A DNA stretch of 64,000 nt from Paraburkholderia tropica (lineage in GTDB: Bacteria; Pseudomonadota; Gammaproteobacteria; Burkholderiales; Burkholderiaceae). The notes under the pieces were generated by a model. The model ran no database searches. It worked only from the letters and a program-made list of their open reading frames with translations, and was not told the origin of the DNA. Made by a program: the position numbers and the translations under genes. The stretch is taken from positions 1 through 64,000 of the forward strand of contig NZ_FNZM01000001.1 of NCBI RefSeq assembly GCF_900109265.1. Reading direction: 5' to 3'. This document shows positions 21,419 through 30,319 of the stretch, one piece after another; the stretch's first letter is position 1; each line of letters begins with the position of its first letter.

Positions 21419-22142
21419 CGCGCTTCTCCATGGCAACCGCCGCGAGCAGACCGGCGCACGCGCCCGCCGCAACATACCACGCGCCCGGCACGAGGCGGTA
21501 CGTGACGCCCGCCACCACGAGGCTCACGAACCACGGGCTCGACGCCCGCGCGCCCTTCCACATGCCCTTGAGCAGCACGAGGAAAACGGCCGTGAAGGCC
21601 ATGTCGAAGCCGTAGCGCTCGACATCGCCGAGCACCGGGCCGAGCACGGCGCCAAGTGCCGTGAACGCGACCCACGTGAGCCACAGGTTGACGGCCGCGC
21701 CGAGGTAGTAAGCGAGGCTGATCGAGTCCTGCTTGCGGCCGTTGGCGTCGGCGAGCGCGAGCGCCCAGCTCTCGTCGCACATCAGGAACAGCGCGGCCAG
21801 CGCGCGCGGCAGCGGCACGTGACGCAGGCGAGGCGCGAGCGCGGCGCCCATCAGGATATGGCGCGCGTTCACGAGCAACGACATCAGGACGATCAGCGCG
21901 ATATGCGGCGGCGAGGTCCACAGACGGACGGCTGTGAACTCCGAGCCGCCCGCAAAGTTCATCCCCGTCATCATGGGCACTTCGAGGACGCTGAGGCCCT
22001 TCTGGGCGGCCTGCGCGCCCAGCACCAGCGCGAACGGCACGAAACCCAGCATGACGGGCAGCGCGGCGCGCATCCCTCGGGCCATTTCGGCGCGGACCTG
22101 CGAGCCGCGCGACGCCATCGAGGGCGAATACAAACTGCTCAT
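21411..22142 (-). CDS. azlC: AzlC-family amino acid exporter large subunit
   Basis: This 243-residue inner-membrane protein has seven or eight hydrophobic helices. The family signature is in GFVPFALVLGAQAAQKGLSV (about 33-52) and AGGSEFTAVRLW (about 64-75). AAGGAAAGGT is immediately upstream of the ATG at 22142; the extension to 22523 spans intergenic DNA. With AzlD it forms a two-subunit exporter, known in Bacillus and E. coli (YgaZH) to move branched-chain amino acids such as valine. The actual substrate here is not determined by sequence. Confidence 0.88.
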   Translation of the reverse strand: MSSLYSPSMASRGSQVRAEMARGMRAALPVMLGFVPFALVLGAQAAQKGLSVLEVPMMTGMNFAGGSEFTAVRLWTSPPHIALIVLMSLLVNARHILMGAALAPRLRHVPLPRALAALFLMCDESWALALADANGRKQDSISLAYYLGAAVNLWLTWVAFTALGAVLGPVLGDVERYGFDMAFTAVFLVLLKGMWKGARASSPWFVSLVVAGVTYRLVPGAWYVAAGACAGLLAAVAMEKRDA

Positions 22143-22535
22143 TACCTTTCCTTCAACCAGATCTTCAATCAAGCGACGAGCACGAAGCCTACCGCGCCAA
22201 CCGGGCGTCGGGCTTGAACGTTCCTGCGGTCGGCGTGTGGCCGTACGGCGCTCGGGGCGGCGCATATCCGGCGCATATCCGGCGCATGGTCGGCACGAAT
22301 GCGCCCTGAATACCGCCGACATGCACCCCGGCGCGCGAGAGGCGCTATTGTCGTCATCGCGCTTACAAAAAGCAAACGCCGCATATCGACGACGCACAAG
22401 CAACGCACCCAAGGCGGCAACCGCTGATTCACGCGGCAACCAGCCGTTCGCTTTCGCGCGCGCGCAGGCCAGGCGACAATAAACCGGAGCCCGCTCCAGC
22501 CGCCCATCCGTCACCATCTTCACCGAGAGTCACGC
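22143..22535. other. Divergent promoter region of azlC and the amidase gene
   Basis: This 393-bp gap contains an 11-bp tandem repeat (CGCATATCCGG at 22261-22271 and 22272-22282, then a diverged copy to 22293). It also has a possible -10 TATTGT near 22342 for the amidase gene, without a clear -35. No ORF with coding character is visible. Confidence 0.45.
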
Positions 22536-24011
22536 ATGAATCAGGCATTGCCCCCGTCCGCCCCGCTCGCGCCCCACGACATCGTCGCCGCCGACGCGCT
22601 CGAACTCTCGCAGTGGATCCGCCTGCGCAAGGTCTCGTGCCGCGAAGTGATGCACGCCTTCCTCGACCACATCGCGCGCGTGAACACGCCGGCCAACGCC
22701 ATCGTGTCGCTGCGCGAACGCGGCGCGCTGCTGGCCGAAGCCGACGAACGCGACGCGCAACTCGCGCGCGGCGAGTATCTCGGCTGGCTGCACGGCATCC
22801 CGCAGGCGCCCAAGGATCTTTCGGCGACGGCCGGCCTCGCCTCGACGCAAGGCTCGCCGATCTTCCGCAACGAAGTGCCGAAGACCGACGCGCTGATGGT
22901 CGCGCGGCTGCGTGCGCAAGGCGCGATCTTCATCGGCAAGACCAACTCGCCGGAGTTCGGACTGGGCTCGCACACCTACAACACGGTGTTCGGCACCACG
23001 CTCAACGCGTACGATCCTGGCCGCAGCGCGGGCGGCAGCAGCGGCGGCACGGCCGTGGCGCTCGCGCTGCGCATGCTGCCGGTCGCCGACGGCAGCGACA
23101 TGATGGGCTCGCTGCGCAATCCCGCGGGCTGGAACAACGTGTTCGGCTTCCGGCCTTCGCAGGGCCGCGTGCCGGCCGCGCCCGCCGTCGATCTCTTCTA
23201 CAACCAGCTCGGCAGCGCGGGGCCGATGGGCCGCAGCGTGCCCGACCTCGCCATGCTGCTGGCGACGCAGGCGGGCTACGACGCGCGCGCGCCGCTCTCG
23301 CTCGGCGACGATCCCGCGCAGTTCACGGCGCCGCTCGCGCGCGAGTTCGGCGGCACGCGCATCGGCTGGCTCGGCGACTACGGCGGCTATCTGGCGATGG
23401 AAGACGGCGTGCTCGCGCTCTGCGAGACGGCGCTCGGGGACTTCGGCGCGATCGGCTGCTCGGTCGAGGCCGCGCGCCCCGACTATCCGATGGAGAAGCT
23501 CTGGGAATGCTGGCGCACGCTGCGCCATTTCTCGGTGGCGGGCACGCTCGGCGCGCTCTGGCGCGATCCCGCGAAACGCGCGCTGCTCAAGCCGGAAGCG
23601 CAATGGGAAGTCGAAGGCGGCCTCGCGCTCTCGGGCGAGGACGTGTGGCAAGCCTCGGTCGCGCGCAGCCAGTGGTACAACGCGCTGCTCGCGCTGTTCG
23701 AGCAGTACGACTACCTGGCGCTGCCGAGCGCGCAGATCTTCCCGTTCGATGCGAACGAGCATTGGCCGAAGTCGATCGCGGGCCGCGCGATGGACACCTA
23801 TCACCGCTGGATGGAAGTGGTGATCGGCGCGAGTCTCGCCGGGCTGCCCGTGGTGAGCGTGCCGGCCGGCTTCAACGCGCAAGGGCTGCCGATGGGTCTG
23901 CAACTGATCGGCAAGCCGCGCGCGGACTTTTCCGTGCTGCAACTGGCGAACGCCTATGACGAGGCGACGCGCTGGGTGAAGCGGCGCGTGCCCGCGAGCG
24001 TCGCGGTTTAA
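22536..24011 (+). CDS. Amidase (amidase signature family)
   Basis: This 491-residue amidohydrolase cleaves amide bonds with a Ser-cis-Ser-Lys triad. Catalytic Lys is in HGIPQAPKDLSATAG (about residue 93), the glycine/serine-rich signature is PGRSAGGSSGGTAVALALRM (about 164-183), and the second serine lies in GSDMMGSLRNPAGW. Length and motif order fit the family. It reads convergently toward the polyamine-type ABC operon and shares a bidirectional terminator with it. No signal peptide is seen, so it acts in the cytoplasm. Substrate is unknown; co-location with an importer could mean use of an imported amide, but the genes are on opposite strands. Confidence 0.88.
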   Translation: MNQALPPSAPLAPHDIVAADALELSQWIRLRKVSCREVMHAFLDHIARVNTPANAIVSLRERGALLAEADERDAQLARGEYLGWLHGIPQAPKDLSATAGLASTQGSPIFRNEVPKTDALMVARLRAQGAIFIGKTNSPEFGLGSHTYNTVFGTTLNAYDPGRSAGGSSGGTAVALALRMLPVADGSDMMGSLRNPAGWNNVFGFRPSQGRVPAAPAVDLFYNQLGSAGPMGRSVPDLAMLLATQAGYDARAPLSLGDDPAQFTAPLAREFGGTRIGWLGDYGGYLAMEDGVLALCETALGDFGAIGCSVEAARPDYPMEKLWECWRTLRHFSVAGTLGALWRDPAKRALLKPEAQWEVEGGLALSGEDVWQASVARSQWYNALLALFEQYDYLALPSAQIFPFDANEHWPKSIAGRAMDTYHRWMEVVIGASLAGLPVVSVPAGFNAQGLPMGLQLIGKPRADFSVLQLANAYDEATRWVKRRVPASVAV

Positions 24012-24030
24012 ACACAACGAGTGGACAAGA

Positions 24031-24058
24031 AAAAAGCGGCGCAGATGCGCCGCTTTTT
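24031..24058. terminator. Bidirectional terminator between the amidase and ABC permease genes
   Basis: A perfect 13-bp inverted repeat (AAAAAGCGGCGCA / TGCGCCGCTTTTT) with a two-base loop works in both directions for these convergent genes. Confidence 0.9.
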
Positions 24059-24076
24059 CATTTGAGCCGAAGGACT

Positions 24077-24916
24077 TCAGGCCTTGATCGCACGCGCCGC
24101 ATTCCTGCCGCGCAGCCATTCGAGCGCCAGCAGCAGACAGGTCGAAAACACGATCAGGATCGTCGCGAGCGCGGCAATCGTCGGACTGATGTTTTCGCGG
24201 ATGCCGGTGAACATCTGGCGCGGCAGCGTCGTTTGATCGGCGCCCGCGAGGAACAGCGTGACGACCACTTCGTCGAACGACGTCGCGAACGCGAACAGCG
24301 CACCCGAAATCACACCCGGCGCGATCACGGGCAGCGTGATGCGGAAGAAGGTCGTGACCGGATTCGCGCCCAGCGAGAGACTCGCGCGCACGAGATTGTG
24401 ATTGAAGCCCGCGAGCGTCGCCGACACCGTCGTCACCACGAAGGGCACGCCCAGCGACGCGTGCGCGAGAATCAGCCCGATATACGTGTTGGCGAGGCCG
24501 AGCGGCGCGAAGAACAGATACATGCCCACGCCCACCACCACCACGGGCACGATCATCGGCGAAATGAGGATCGCCATCAGCAGCGACTTGCCGCGGAAAT
24601 CAGCCTTGTTCAGACCGATGGCCGCGAGCGTGCCGAGCACCGTGGCCACCACCGTCGCGAGCGGCCCGACGATGAAGCTGTTCTTCGCGGCCATGCGCCA
24701 CTCGTCGGACATCACGAGGTTTTCGTACCAGCGCAGCGACCAGCCCGGAATCGGATAGACGAGAAACGTGCTCGACGAGAACGACAGCGGCACGATCGCC
24801 AGCACGGGCAGGATCAGATACAGCAGCGTGAGCACGGCAAGGCCGCGCAACGTGAAGTACCAGATGCGTTCGATGCCCGAGGTATGCGGCGCAAACAGCG
24901 GTTTCGCGAATTTCAT
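24077..24916 (-). CDS. ABC transporter permease, PotC/YdcV-like
   Basis: This is the second permease of a polyamine/putrescine-type importer, with 279 residues and six helices. The binding-protein-dependent transport signature (EAA loop) is in VRASLSLGANPVTTFFRITLPVIAPG (about 182-207 in two halves). A conserved YENLVMSDEWRMAAKNS stretch (about 65-81) is typical of PotC. It is the last gene of the operon, 13 bases after the PotB-like gene. The N-terminus is cytoplasmic. Confidence 0.9.
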   Translation of the reverse strand: MKFAKPLFAPHTSGIERIWYFTLRGLAVLTLLYLILPVLAIVPLSFSSSTFLVYPIPGWSLRWYENLVMSDEWRMAAKNSFIVGPLATVVATVLGTLAAIGLNKADFRGKSLLMAILISPMIVPVVVVGVGMYLFFAPLGLANTYIGLILAHASLGVPFVVTTVSATLAGFNHNLVRASLSLGANPVTTFFRITLPVIAPGVISGALFAFATSFDEVVVTLFLAGADQTTLPRQMFTGIRENISPTIAALATILIVFSTCLLLALEWLRGRNAARAIKA

Positions 24917-24929
24917 GACGTGGCCTCCG

Positions 24930-26216
24930 TTAGCCGAGGCTCAGGTTCGTGCGCGTGAAGCGCACGTAGACGAAGTACAGCACGGTCGTGGCGGCGAGCA
25001 GCAGCGCGCCGAGCGAGCACGCCATGCCCCAGTTGATCGACACGTTCGTGAAGTACGCCACGTAGTAGCTCACCATCTGGTCGGCCGGACCGCCGAGCAG
25101 CGCGGGCGTGATGTAGTAGCCGATCGAGAGGATGAAGACGAGCAGCACGCCCGCGCCGATGCCCGGATAGGTCTGCGGCACGTACACGCGCCAGAAGGCC
25201 GCGAACGGATGGCTGCCGAGCGAGACGGCCGCACGCTGAAACGTCGGCGGAATCGATTTCATCACGCTGTAGAGCGGCAGCACCATGAAGGGCAGCAGAA
25301 TGTGCGTCATCGAGATATAGACGCCCACGCGGTTGAACAGCAGCGCGAGCGGCGACGAAATGATGCCGGTGCCGATCAGCGCCTTGTTTACGAGCCCTTC
25401 GCTTTGCAGGATCACGATCCACGCGGCCACGCGCACGAGAATCGACGTCCAGAACGGAATCAGCACGAGGATCATCACGAGATTCGCGCGGCGCTCGGAG
25501 AGCGTCGAGATCCAGTAGGCGAGCGGATAGCCGAGCGCGAGCGCGAACAACGTGACGAACACGCTGATCACGAAGGTGCGGCCGAAGACGGCGAGATAGA
25601 TCTGCTGCTCGGGATCGGCGGCCACGATGCTGCCGAATGCGTCCTGCTTGTGATCGAGCGACGCGAGCAGATAGAACGGCGAATAGCGGCCGCTGTTCTT
25701 CGCGATGGCTTGCCAGTACGCGACGTCGTTCCAGCGGTCGTCGAGTTCGACGATTTTGGCGCGCGTCTGTGCGGGCGTGAGTGTGAGCGGCTTGCCGTCG
25801 TCGTCGGCGAGCGGCATGGCGCGCGCGGTCTTGGCGACGAGCGAGCGGTAGCCCGCGATTTCCACGTTCAGGCGGCGCGCGAGCGCGCCCATGGCGTCGC
25901 CGTCCTGCACCGCGGTGAGGTCCTGCGCGAGCGCGGCATACGCCGCGTCGGGCGGCGCGCTCTTGCGATCCCAGCCGTGCAGCGCCGCGACCGTGTGCGG
26001 CAACGCGGTGGCCACTTCGGGATTCTGCACGGCGCGCGTGAGCAGCGCCGCGATCGGCACGACGAAAATCAGCACCAGAAAGATCGCCAGCGGCGCGATC
26101 AGCAGCAGCGCCATCGTGCGTTTCTTCGCCTGCGCGAGGCGCAGCTCGCGCTTGAGGCGCGCGCTCGATTCGCCTGCGTTGTCGGCGACTTGGGTCGCGG
26201 TCGTCATCGTTGTCAC
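24930..26216 (-). CDS. ABC transporter permease, PotB/YdcU-like, with large periplasmic insert
   Basis: This 428-residue permease is much longer than PotB (about 275-310). After the first helix (about 36-57) there is an insertion of roughly 150 residues (about 60-205) before the remaining helices. The insert is hydrophilic and presumably periplasmic. The EAA-loop signature is seen in AAVSLGSHPFAAFWRVYVPQTYPG. The start is GTG at 26216: GGAGA lies eight bases upstream, while the next ATG (26207) is too far from it. It follows the binding-protein gene by 104 bp. Confidence 0.88.
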   Translation of the reverse strand: MTTMTTATQVADNAGESSARLKRELRLAQAKKRTMALLLIAPLAIFLVLIFVVPIAALLTRAVQNPEVATALPHTVAALHGWDRKSAPPDAAYAALAQDLTAVQDGDAMGALARRLNVEIAGYRSLVAKTARAMPLADDDGKPLTLTPAQTRAKIVELDDRWNDVAYWQAIAKNSGRYSPFYLLASLDHKQDAFGSIVAADPEQQIYLAVFGRTFVISVFVTLFALALGYPLAYWISTLSERRANLVMILVLIPFWTSILVRVAAWIVILQSEGLVNKALIGTGIISSPLALLFNRVGVYISMTHILLPFMVLPLYSVMKSIPPTFQRAAVSLGSHPFAAFWRVYVPQTYPGIGAGVLLVFILSIGYYITPALLGGPADQMVSYYVAYFTNVSINWGMACSLGALLLAATTVLYFVYVRFTRTNLSLG

Positions 26217-26320
26217 ATCAAGTCTCCTGCACTGCCTCCGTTGCCGCGCGGCGCGCCCCGCGAAAAACGAGGCGCGCCGCGCAACGGATACTTCAACGGT
26301 TCATGCGTTGATTCAGGCGC

Positions 26321-27364
26321 TTACTTCGCGGCCCACGATGCGAAGCGCTGCTCCAGTTCGTCGCCGTGGTCGGTCCAGAACGTGAGGTTCTGCTGCACCG
26401 CGTTCTTGCCGTTGGCCGGCGAGTTCGGCAGGTTTTCCAGCGTCTTCTCGTCGAGCGCCTTGATGGCGTTCTGGTTCACCGGACCGTAGGCGATGTGCTT
26501 CGCGTACTCCTGCTGCGGCTTCGGCGAGAGCGTATAGGCGATGTACTTGAGCGCGGCGTCCTTGTTCGGCGAGCCCTTCGGAATCGCCCAGTAGTCCAGA
26601 TCGTAGATGCTGCCGTTCCAGACGACCTTGAGGTTCTTGCCTTCGCGCTGCGCGGCGTCGATGCGGCCGTTGAAGGCCGTGGACATCACCACGTCGCCGG
26701 CCACGAGGAACTGCGGCGGCTGTGCGCCCGCTTCCCACCACTGGATGTTCGGCTTCAGTTCGTCGAGCTTCTTGAACGCGCGGTCCTGACCCGCCTTCGT
26801 CGAGAGCACCTTGTAGACGTCCTGCGGCGCGACGCCGTCGGCCATCAGTGCGAATTCGAGGTTGTACTGCGCGCCCTTGCGCATGCCGCGCTTGCCCGGG
26901 AATTTCTTCGTGTCCCAGAAGTCGGCCCAGCTCGTGGGCGCGGTCTTGAGCTTGTCGGCGTTATAGGCGAGCGCCGTCGACCACACGAAGAAGCCCGCGC
27001 CGCACGGCTGCTGCGCGGCCTTGATGAAGTCGCTCTTGTTGCCGAGCTTGGACCAGTCGAGCTTTTCGTACAGGCCTTCGTCGCAGCCGCGCGCGATGTC
27101 GCCCGTTTCGACTTCCACCACGTCCCAGTTGACGTGCTTCGCCTCGACCATCGCCTTGACCTTGGCCTGCTCGCCGTTGTACTCGACGGTGGTGATCTTG
27201 GTACCCGATTGCGCCTGGTACGGCTCGTTGAAGGCCGCCTTCTGCGCGTTGCCATTCGCGCCGCCGAAGTTCACGACCGTGAGTTCCGCCGCGTGCGCCG
27301 CGCCGAACGAGAGTGCGAGCGTGGCCGCGACCGCCGCAACGCGCATGTTGCCGATCTTCTTCAT
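26321..27364 (-). CDS. Polyamine-type ABC transporter substrate-binding protein, PotD-like
   Basis: This 347-residue secreted solute-binding protein has a clear signal peptide (MKKIGNMRVAAVAATLALSF, cleavage after AHA near residue 24). The mature start ELTVVNFGGANGNAQKAAF and the WDVVEVETGD and AYNADKLKTAPTSWADFWD stretches are typical of the PotD/PotF-like family (SBP_bac_8 type). ATG at 27364 is preceded by GAAGGGA; the longer ORF to 27415 adds a tail not fitting a signal peptide. It lies between the ATPase gene and the permeases. The ligand could be spermidine, putrescine or another organic cation. Confidence 0.92.
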   Translation of the reverse strand: MKKIGNMRVAAVAATLALSFGAAHAAELTVVNFGGANGNAQKAAFNEPYQAQSGTKITTVEYNGEQAKVKAMVEAKHVNWDVVEVETGDIARGCDEGLYEKLDWSKLGNKSDFIKAAQQPCGAGFFVWSTALAYNADKLKTAPTSWADFWDTKKFPGKRGMRKGAQYNLEFALMADGVAPQDVYKVLSTKAGQDRAFKKLDELKPNIQWWEAGAQPPQFLVAGDVVMSTAFNGRIDAAQREGKNLKVVWNGSIYDLDYWAIPKGSPNKDAALKYIAYTLSPKPQQEYAKHIAYGPVNQNAIKALDEKTLENLPNSPANGKNAVQQNLTFWTDHGDELEQRFASWAAK

Positions 27365-27433
27365 GGTGAGTCCCTTCTCCTTGGTGGTTGTCTTGCCGGG
27401 CCCTTCAGCACGCAAGGCGTGGCCCGGTCGTCT

Positions 27434-28537
27434 TCACGCGAACACGCGCAGATGTTCGGGCGCAAACTCGAGCGCGACCGGCTGACCGGGCGCGAAACCG
27501 GCGAGCGCCGCGGTGCCGAGCGGCACCTTCACGAAGCACTCGTCCTGCTGGGGCAGACCGCAGCGCATGCGCACGTGGTCGCCGTAATAGATCAGACTGC
27601 GGGCCTCGCCCGCGATGGCGTTCGCACCGTTCAGCGCGCCATTCGACAAGCCGTTCGCGGCGAGCTTCATGCGCTCGGGACGGATGCACGCGATGGCGTC
27701 GGCGCCCGCCTGCGCGCCCGCAACGTTGCGGCCCTTGAGACGCGTGCCGTCGGCCAGATGGATTTCGCAGAACTCGCCTTCGACGGAGGCGATCTTGCCG
27801 CGCAGGCGATTGCTGTCGCCGATGAAGTTCGCGACGAACTCGTTGCACGGCGACTCGTACAGGCGGTCGACGCTGTCGAGCTGCTGCACGATGCCTTTGT
27901 CGAACACCGCGACGCGGTCCGACATCGTGAGCGCCTCGCCCTGATCGTGCGTGACGTAGACGAAAGTGACGCCAAGCTTCTCGTGCAGCGACTTCAGTTC
28001 GTACTGCATATGTTCTCGCAGTTGCTTGTCGAGCGCGCCGAGCGGTTCGTCCATCAGCACGAGCTTGGGCTGGAACACCAGCGCGCGCGCCAGCGCGATA
28101 CGCTGCTGCTGACCGCCCGACAATTGCGCCGGGTAACGCTTCGCGAAGCTTTCCATGCGCACCATCTTGAGCGCATCGTTCACGCGCGCGGCGCGCTCGC
28201 CGGCGGGCACCTTGCGCACGCCCAGCGGATACGCCACGTTCTGCTCGACCGTCATGTGCGGGAACAGCGCGTAGTTCTGAAACACCATGCCGATGTCGCG
28301 CTTGTGCGGCGGCACGTTGTTGAGCAGCTTGCCTTCGAGACGGATCTCGCCGCCGGTGGGAAACTCGAAGCCGGCGAGCATCATCAGGCACGTGGTCTTG
28401 CCCGAGCCGGACGGCCCCAGCAGCGTCAGGAACTCGCCCTGATAGATGTCCAGATCGAGTTGCTTCACGACCAGCGTTTCGCCGTCGTAGGTCTTGCGCA
28501 CGCCGCGAAAGCTGACGATCACGTCCGAGTGCTTCAT
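27434..28537 (-). CDS. Polyamine-type ABC transporter ATPase, PotA-like
   Basis: This 367-residue ATPase drives the importer. Walker A is GPSGSGKTTCLMML (about 40-53), the signature is QLSGGQQQRIALARAL (about 135-150) and Walker B is PKLVLMDEPLGALD (about 154-167). A C-terminal TOBE/OB domain (about 245-360) includes ACIRPERMKLA. The ATG at 28537 has GGAGA upstream. The reading frame stays open much further upstream, across the divergent MocR gene, but that part has no matching protein character. It is the first gene of the leftward operon. Confidence 0.93.
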   Translation of the reverse strand: MKHSDVIVSFRGVRKTYDGETLVVKQLDLDIYQGEFLTLLGPSGSGKTTCLMMLAGFEFPTGGEIRLEGKLLNNVPPHKRDIGMVFQNYALFPHMTVEQNVAYPLGVRKVPAGERAARVNDALKMVRMESFAKRYPAQLSGGQQQRIALARALVFQPKLVLMDEPLGALDKQLREHMQYELKSLHEKLGVTFVYVTHDQGEALTMSDRVAVFDKGIVQQLDSVDRLYESPCNEFVANFIGDSNRLRGKIASVEGEFCEIHLADGTRLKGRNVAGAQAGADAIACIRPERMKLAANGLSNGALNGANAIAGEARSLIYYGDHVRMRCGLPQQDECFVKVPLGTAALAGFAPGQPVALEFAPEHLRVFA

Positions 28538-28632
28538 CGCCCAGTCTCCTGTCTCTATTCCCGTATTGCCGCGAGCCCGTATTGCCGCGAACCGCCGATC
28601 CGGCGCGATTAAATAAATTCTGTCGCTTGCAT

Positions 28633-28660
28633 TAACCAGATCTGACGTGCGGATTACTAT
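28633..28660 (+). promoter_or_regulatory. Candidate promoter of the MocR-type gene
   Basis: TTAACC (28633-28638) and TACTAT (28655-28660) are spaced by 16 bases. The -10 overlaps the palindrome ACTATAGT, so it could also serve the divergent operon as TATAGT on the other strand. Confidence 0.35.
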
Positions 28661-28681
28661 AGTCTGTCCCGGCTCTATCCA

Positions 28682-28713
28682 ATGGAGCCATTTCATTATT
28701 CCTGATGGAACCA
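28682..28713. promoter_or_regulatory. Direct repeats ATGGAGCCA / ATGGAACCA, candidate MocR operator
   Basis: Copies at 28682-28690 and 28705-28713 are 23 bases apart (start to start) and differ by one base. MocR-family regulators such as GabR, PdxR and TauR bind short direct repeats near their own start, so this fits autoregulation of the adjacent gene. The left copy is also part of a GGCTC/GAGCC inverted repeat. Confidence 0.5.
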
Positions 28714-28720
28714 CTTGGTC

Positions 28721-30253
28721 ATGGTCATCTTGTCCGACTGGCTGGCCGCGCAGCTTGACAAAAACGACGTCGAACCCGTCTACCGGCAGCTCCTGCGCCT
28801 GATGCAGCAGGCCATTCTGACCGGAAAACTCGCGCCCGGCACCAAGCTGCCCAGCTCGCGCACGCTGGCCGGCGATCTCGGCATCGCGCGCAATACGGTG
28901 CTGCACGTCTACGACCAGTTGAGCGCCGAAGGCTACGTGCTCTCGACCACCGGCAGCGGCACCTATGTGGCCGACACGCGCCCGGATTCCGCCGCGGTCG
29001 GCCCGCGCGCGACCGCGGCCACGCCGGACGGCGCCGACGCGTCGGCCGCGAATGCCGCGAATGCCGAACCGGCGGCGTGCCCGCGCGGCGACATGTCGGT
29101 GCGCGGGCAGCGCCTGATCGACGAAGCGGGCGTCTCCGCCAAGCAATGGGGCGCGTTCATGCCCGGCGTGCCGGACGTGGCCGAGTTTCCCGCGCGCACC
29201 TGGAGCCGCCTGCAATCGCGGCTCTGGAAGTCGGCGAGCCACGATCTGCTCACCTACGCGCCGGGCGGCGGCTATCGGCCTTTGCGGCGCGCCTTGTCGG
29301 ACTATTTGCGCGTCGCGCGCTCGGTGCGCTGCACGCCCGACCAGATCATCATCACCACGGGCATTCATCAGTCGATCGATCTCGCCGTGCGGCTGCTCGC
29401 CGACCACGGCGACCGCGCGTGGGTCGAGGAACCGTGCTACTGGGGCGCGCGCAGCGTGCTGCAGGCCTCGGGCATCAAACTCGCGCCGATTCCTGTGGAT
29501 GCCGAAGGATTGAATCCGCGCGAATCGGACCTGCGCCATCCGCCGCGCATGGCGCTCGTCACGCCGTCGCATCAGTATCCGCTCGGCATGGTGATGAGCC
29601 TCGCGCGCCGCCGCACGCTGCTCGAATACGCGCGCCAGCACAAGGTCTGGATCATCGAAGACGATTACGACAGCGAGTTTCGCTACGGCAGCCGGCCACT
29701 TGCGTCGCTGCAGGGGCTCGACGAATCGGATCGCGTGATCTATGTGGGCAGTCTCGGCAAGCTGCTGTTTCCGGGTTTGCGCGTGGGCTATATGGTGGTG
29801 CCGGAACGACTCGCGGCGACCTTTCGCACCGGTGTGGCGGAACTGTATCGCGAAGGTCAATTGATGCAGCAGGCCGTGCTGGCCGAATTCATCATGGACG
29901 GCTATCTGACTTCGCACGTACGCCGCATGCGCACGCTCTACGGCGAGCGTCGGCAATTGTTGATCGATGCCGTGACGCGGCATTTCGGCGACGCGCTGCC
30001 CGTGATGGGCGACGAAGCCGGTCTGCATTTCGTGCTCAGACTGCCGGATCATTGCGACGACCGCGTGGTGACGGCGGCGGCCTATGACGCGGGCGTGATC
30101 GTGCGGCCGCTTGCTTCGTATTATCTCGGCAAGCAGCAACGCAAAGGATTGCTAACCGGTTACGCATGCGTGCCGCACGAGCACATCGAGCCAGCGTTCG
30201 ACACGCTCGCGCGCGTGATCGAGAAACATGCGTTCGGGAAACGCGCGGCGTGA
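28721..30253 (+). CDS. MocR-family GntR/aminotransferase regulator (PdxR/GabR-like)
   Basis: This regulator of about 510 residues fuses a GntR winged helix (about 15-82: PVYRQLLRLMQQAILTGKL, SSRTLAGDLGIARNTV) to a fold-type I PLP aminotransferase domain (about 130-505) through a linker rich in Ala and Asp (about 85-125). The PLP lysine is in YVGSLGKLLFPGLRVGY and the Asp/Tyr contacts in IIEDDYDSEFRYG. It diverges from the polyamine-type importer, so it probably controls that operon; a polyamine or related amine could form an adduct with PLP. The start is uncertain: TTG at 28715 is better spaced from GGAA, ATG at 28721 is conventional. Confidence 0.88.
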   Translation: MVILSDWLAAQLDKNDVEPVYRQLLRLMQQAILTGKLAPGTKLPSSRTLAGDLGIARNTVLHVYDQLSAEGYVLSTTGSGTYVADTRPDSAAVGPRATAATPDGADASAANAANAEPAACPRGDMSVRGQRLIDEAGVSAKQWGAFMPGVPDVAEFPARTWSRLQSRLWKSASHDLLTYAPGGGYRPLRRALSDYLRVARSVRCTPDQIIITTGIHQSIDLAVRLLADHGDRAWVEEPCYWGARSVLQASGIKLAPIPVDAEGLNPRESDLRHPPRMALVTPSHQYPLGMVMSLARRRTLLEYARQHKVWIIEDDYDSEFRYGSRPLASLQGLDESDRVIYVGSLGKLLFPGLRVGYMVVPERLAATFRTGVAELYREGQLMQQAVLAEFIMDGYLTSHVRRMRTLYGERRQLLIDAVTRHFGDALPVMGDEAGLHFVLRLPDHCDDRVVTAAAYDAGVIVRPLASYYLGKQQRKGLLTGYACVPHEHIEPAFDTLARVIEKHAFGKRAA

Positions 30254-30280
30254 AGCGAAGCGAAGTGAGGTCAGAAATCG

Positions 30281-30307
30281 CGGTATATCTATACCGTTTT
30301 GTCTTTT
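30281..30307 (+). terminator. Terminator-like hairpin after the MocR-type gene
   Basis: CGGTAT and ATACCG pair around a 4-base loop, followed by TTTTGTCTTTT. The right arm overlaps a second inverted repeat (30293-30325), so two mutually exclusive hairpins are possible. Confidence 0.6.
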
Positions 30308-30319
30308 CATCGATATCAA
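30306..30319 (+). promoter_or_regulatory. FNR/Anr-like box upstream of ubiU
   Basis: TTCAT-CGAT-ATCAA matches the FNR consensus TTGAT-N4-ATCAA at nine of ten defined positions. It is 166 bases from the ubiU start. A possible -10 TATATT is at 30351-30356, placing the box near -50 relative to that start rather than the ideal -41.5. In E. coli the ubiUV genes are FNR-activated, which supports the call. Confidence 0.55.

Noticed and set aside
28538..30139. Upstream extension of the PotA-like ATPase frame across the MocR-type gene
   Set aside because: The extension has no ATPase character and lies opposite a well-supported MocR gene. The ATG at 28537 has a good ribosome binding site and family-like sequence.
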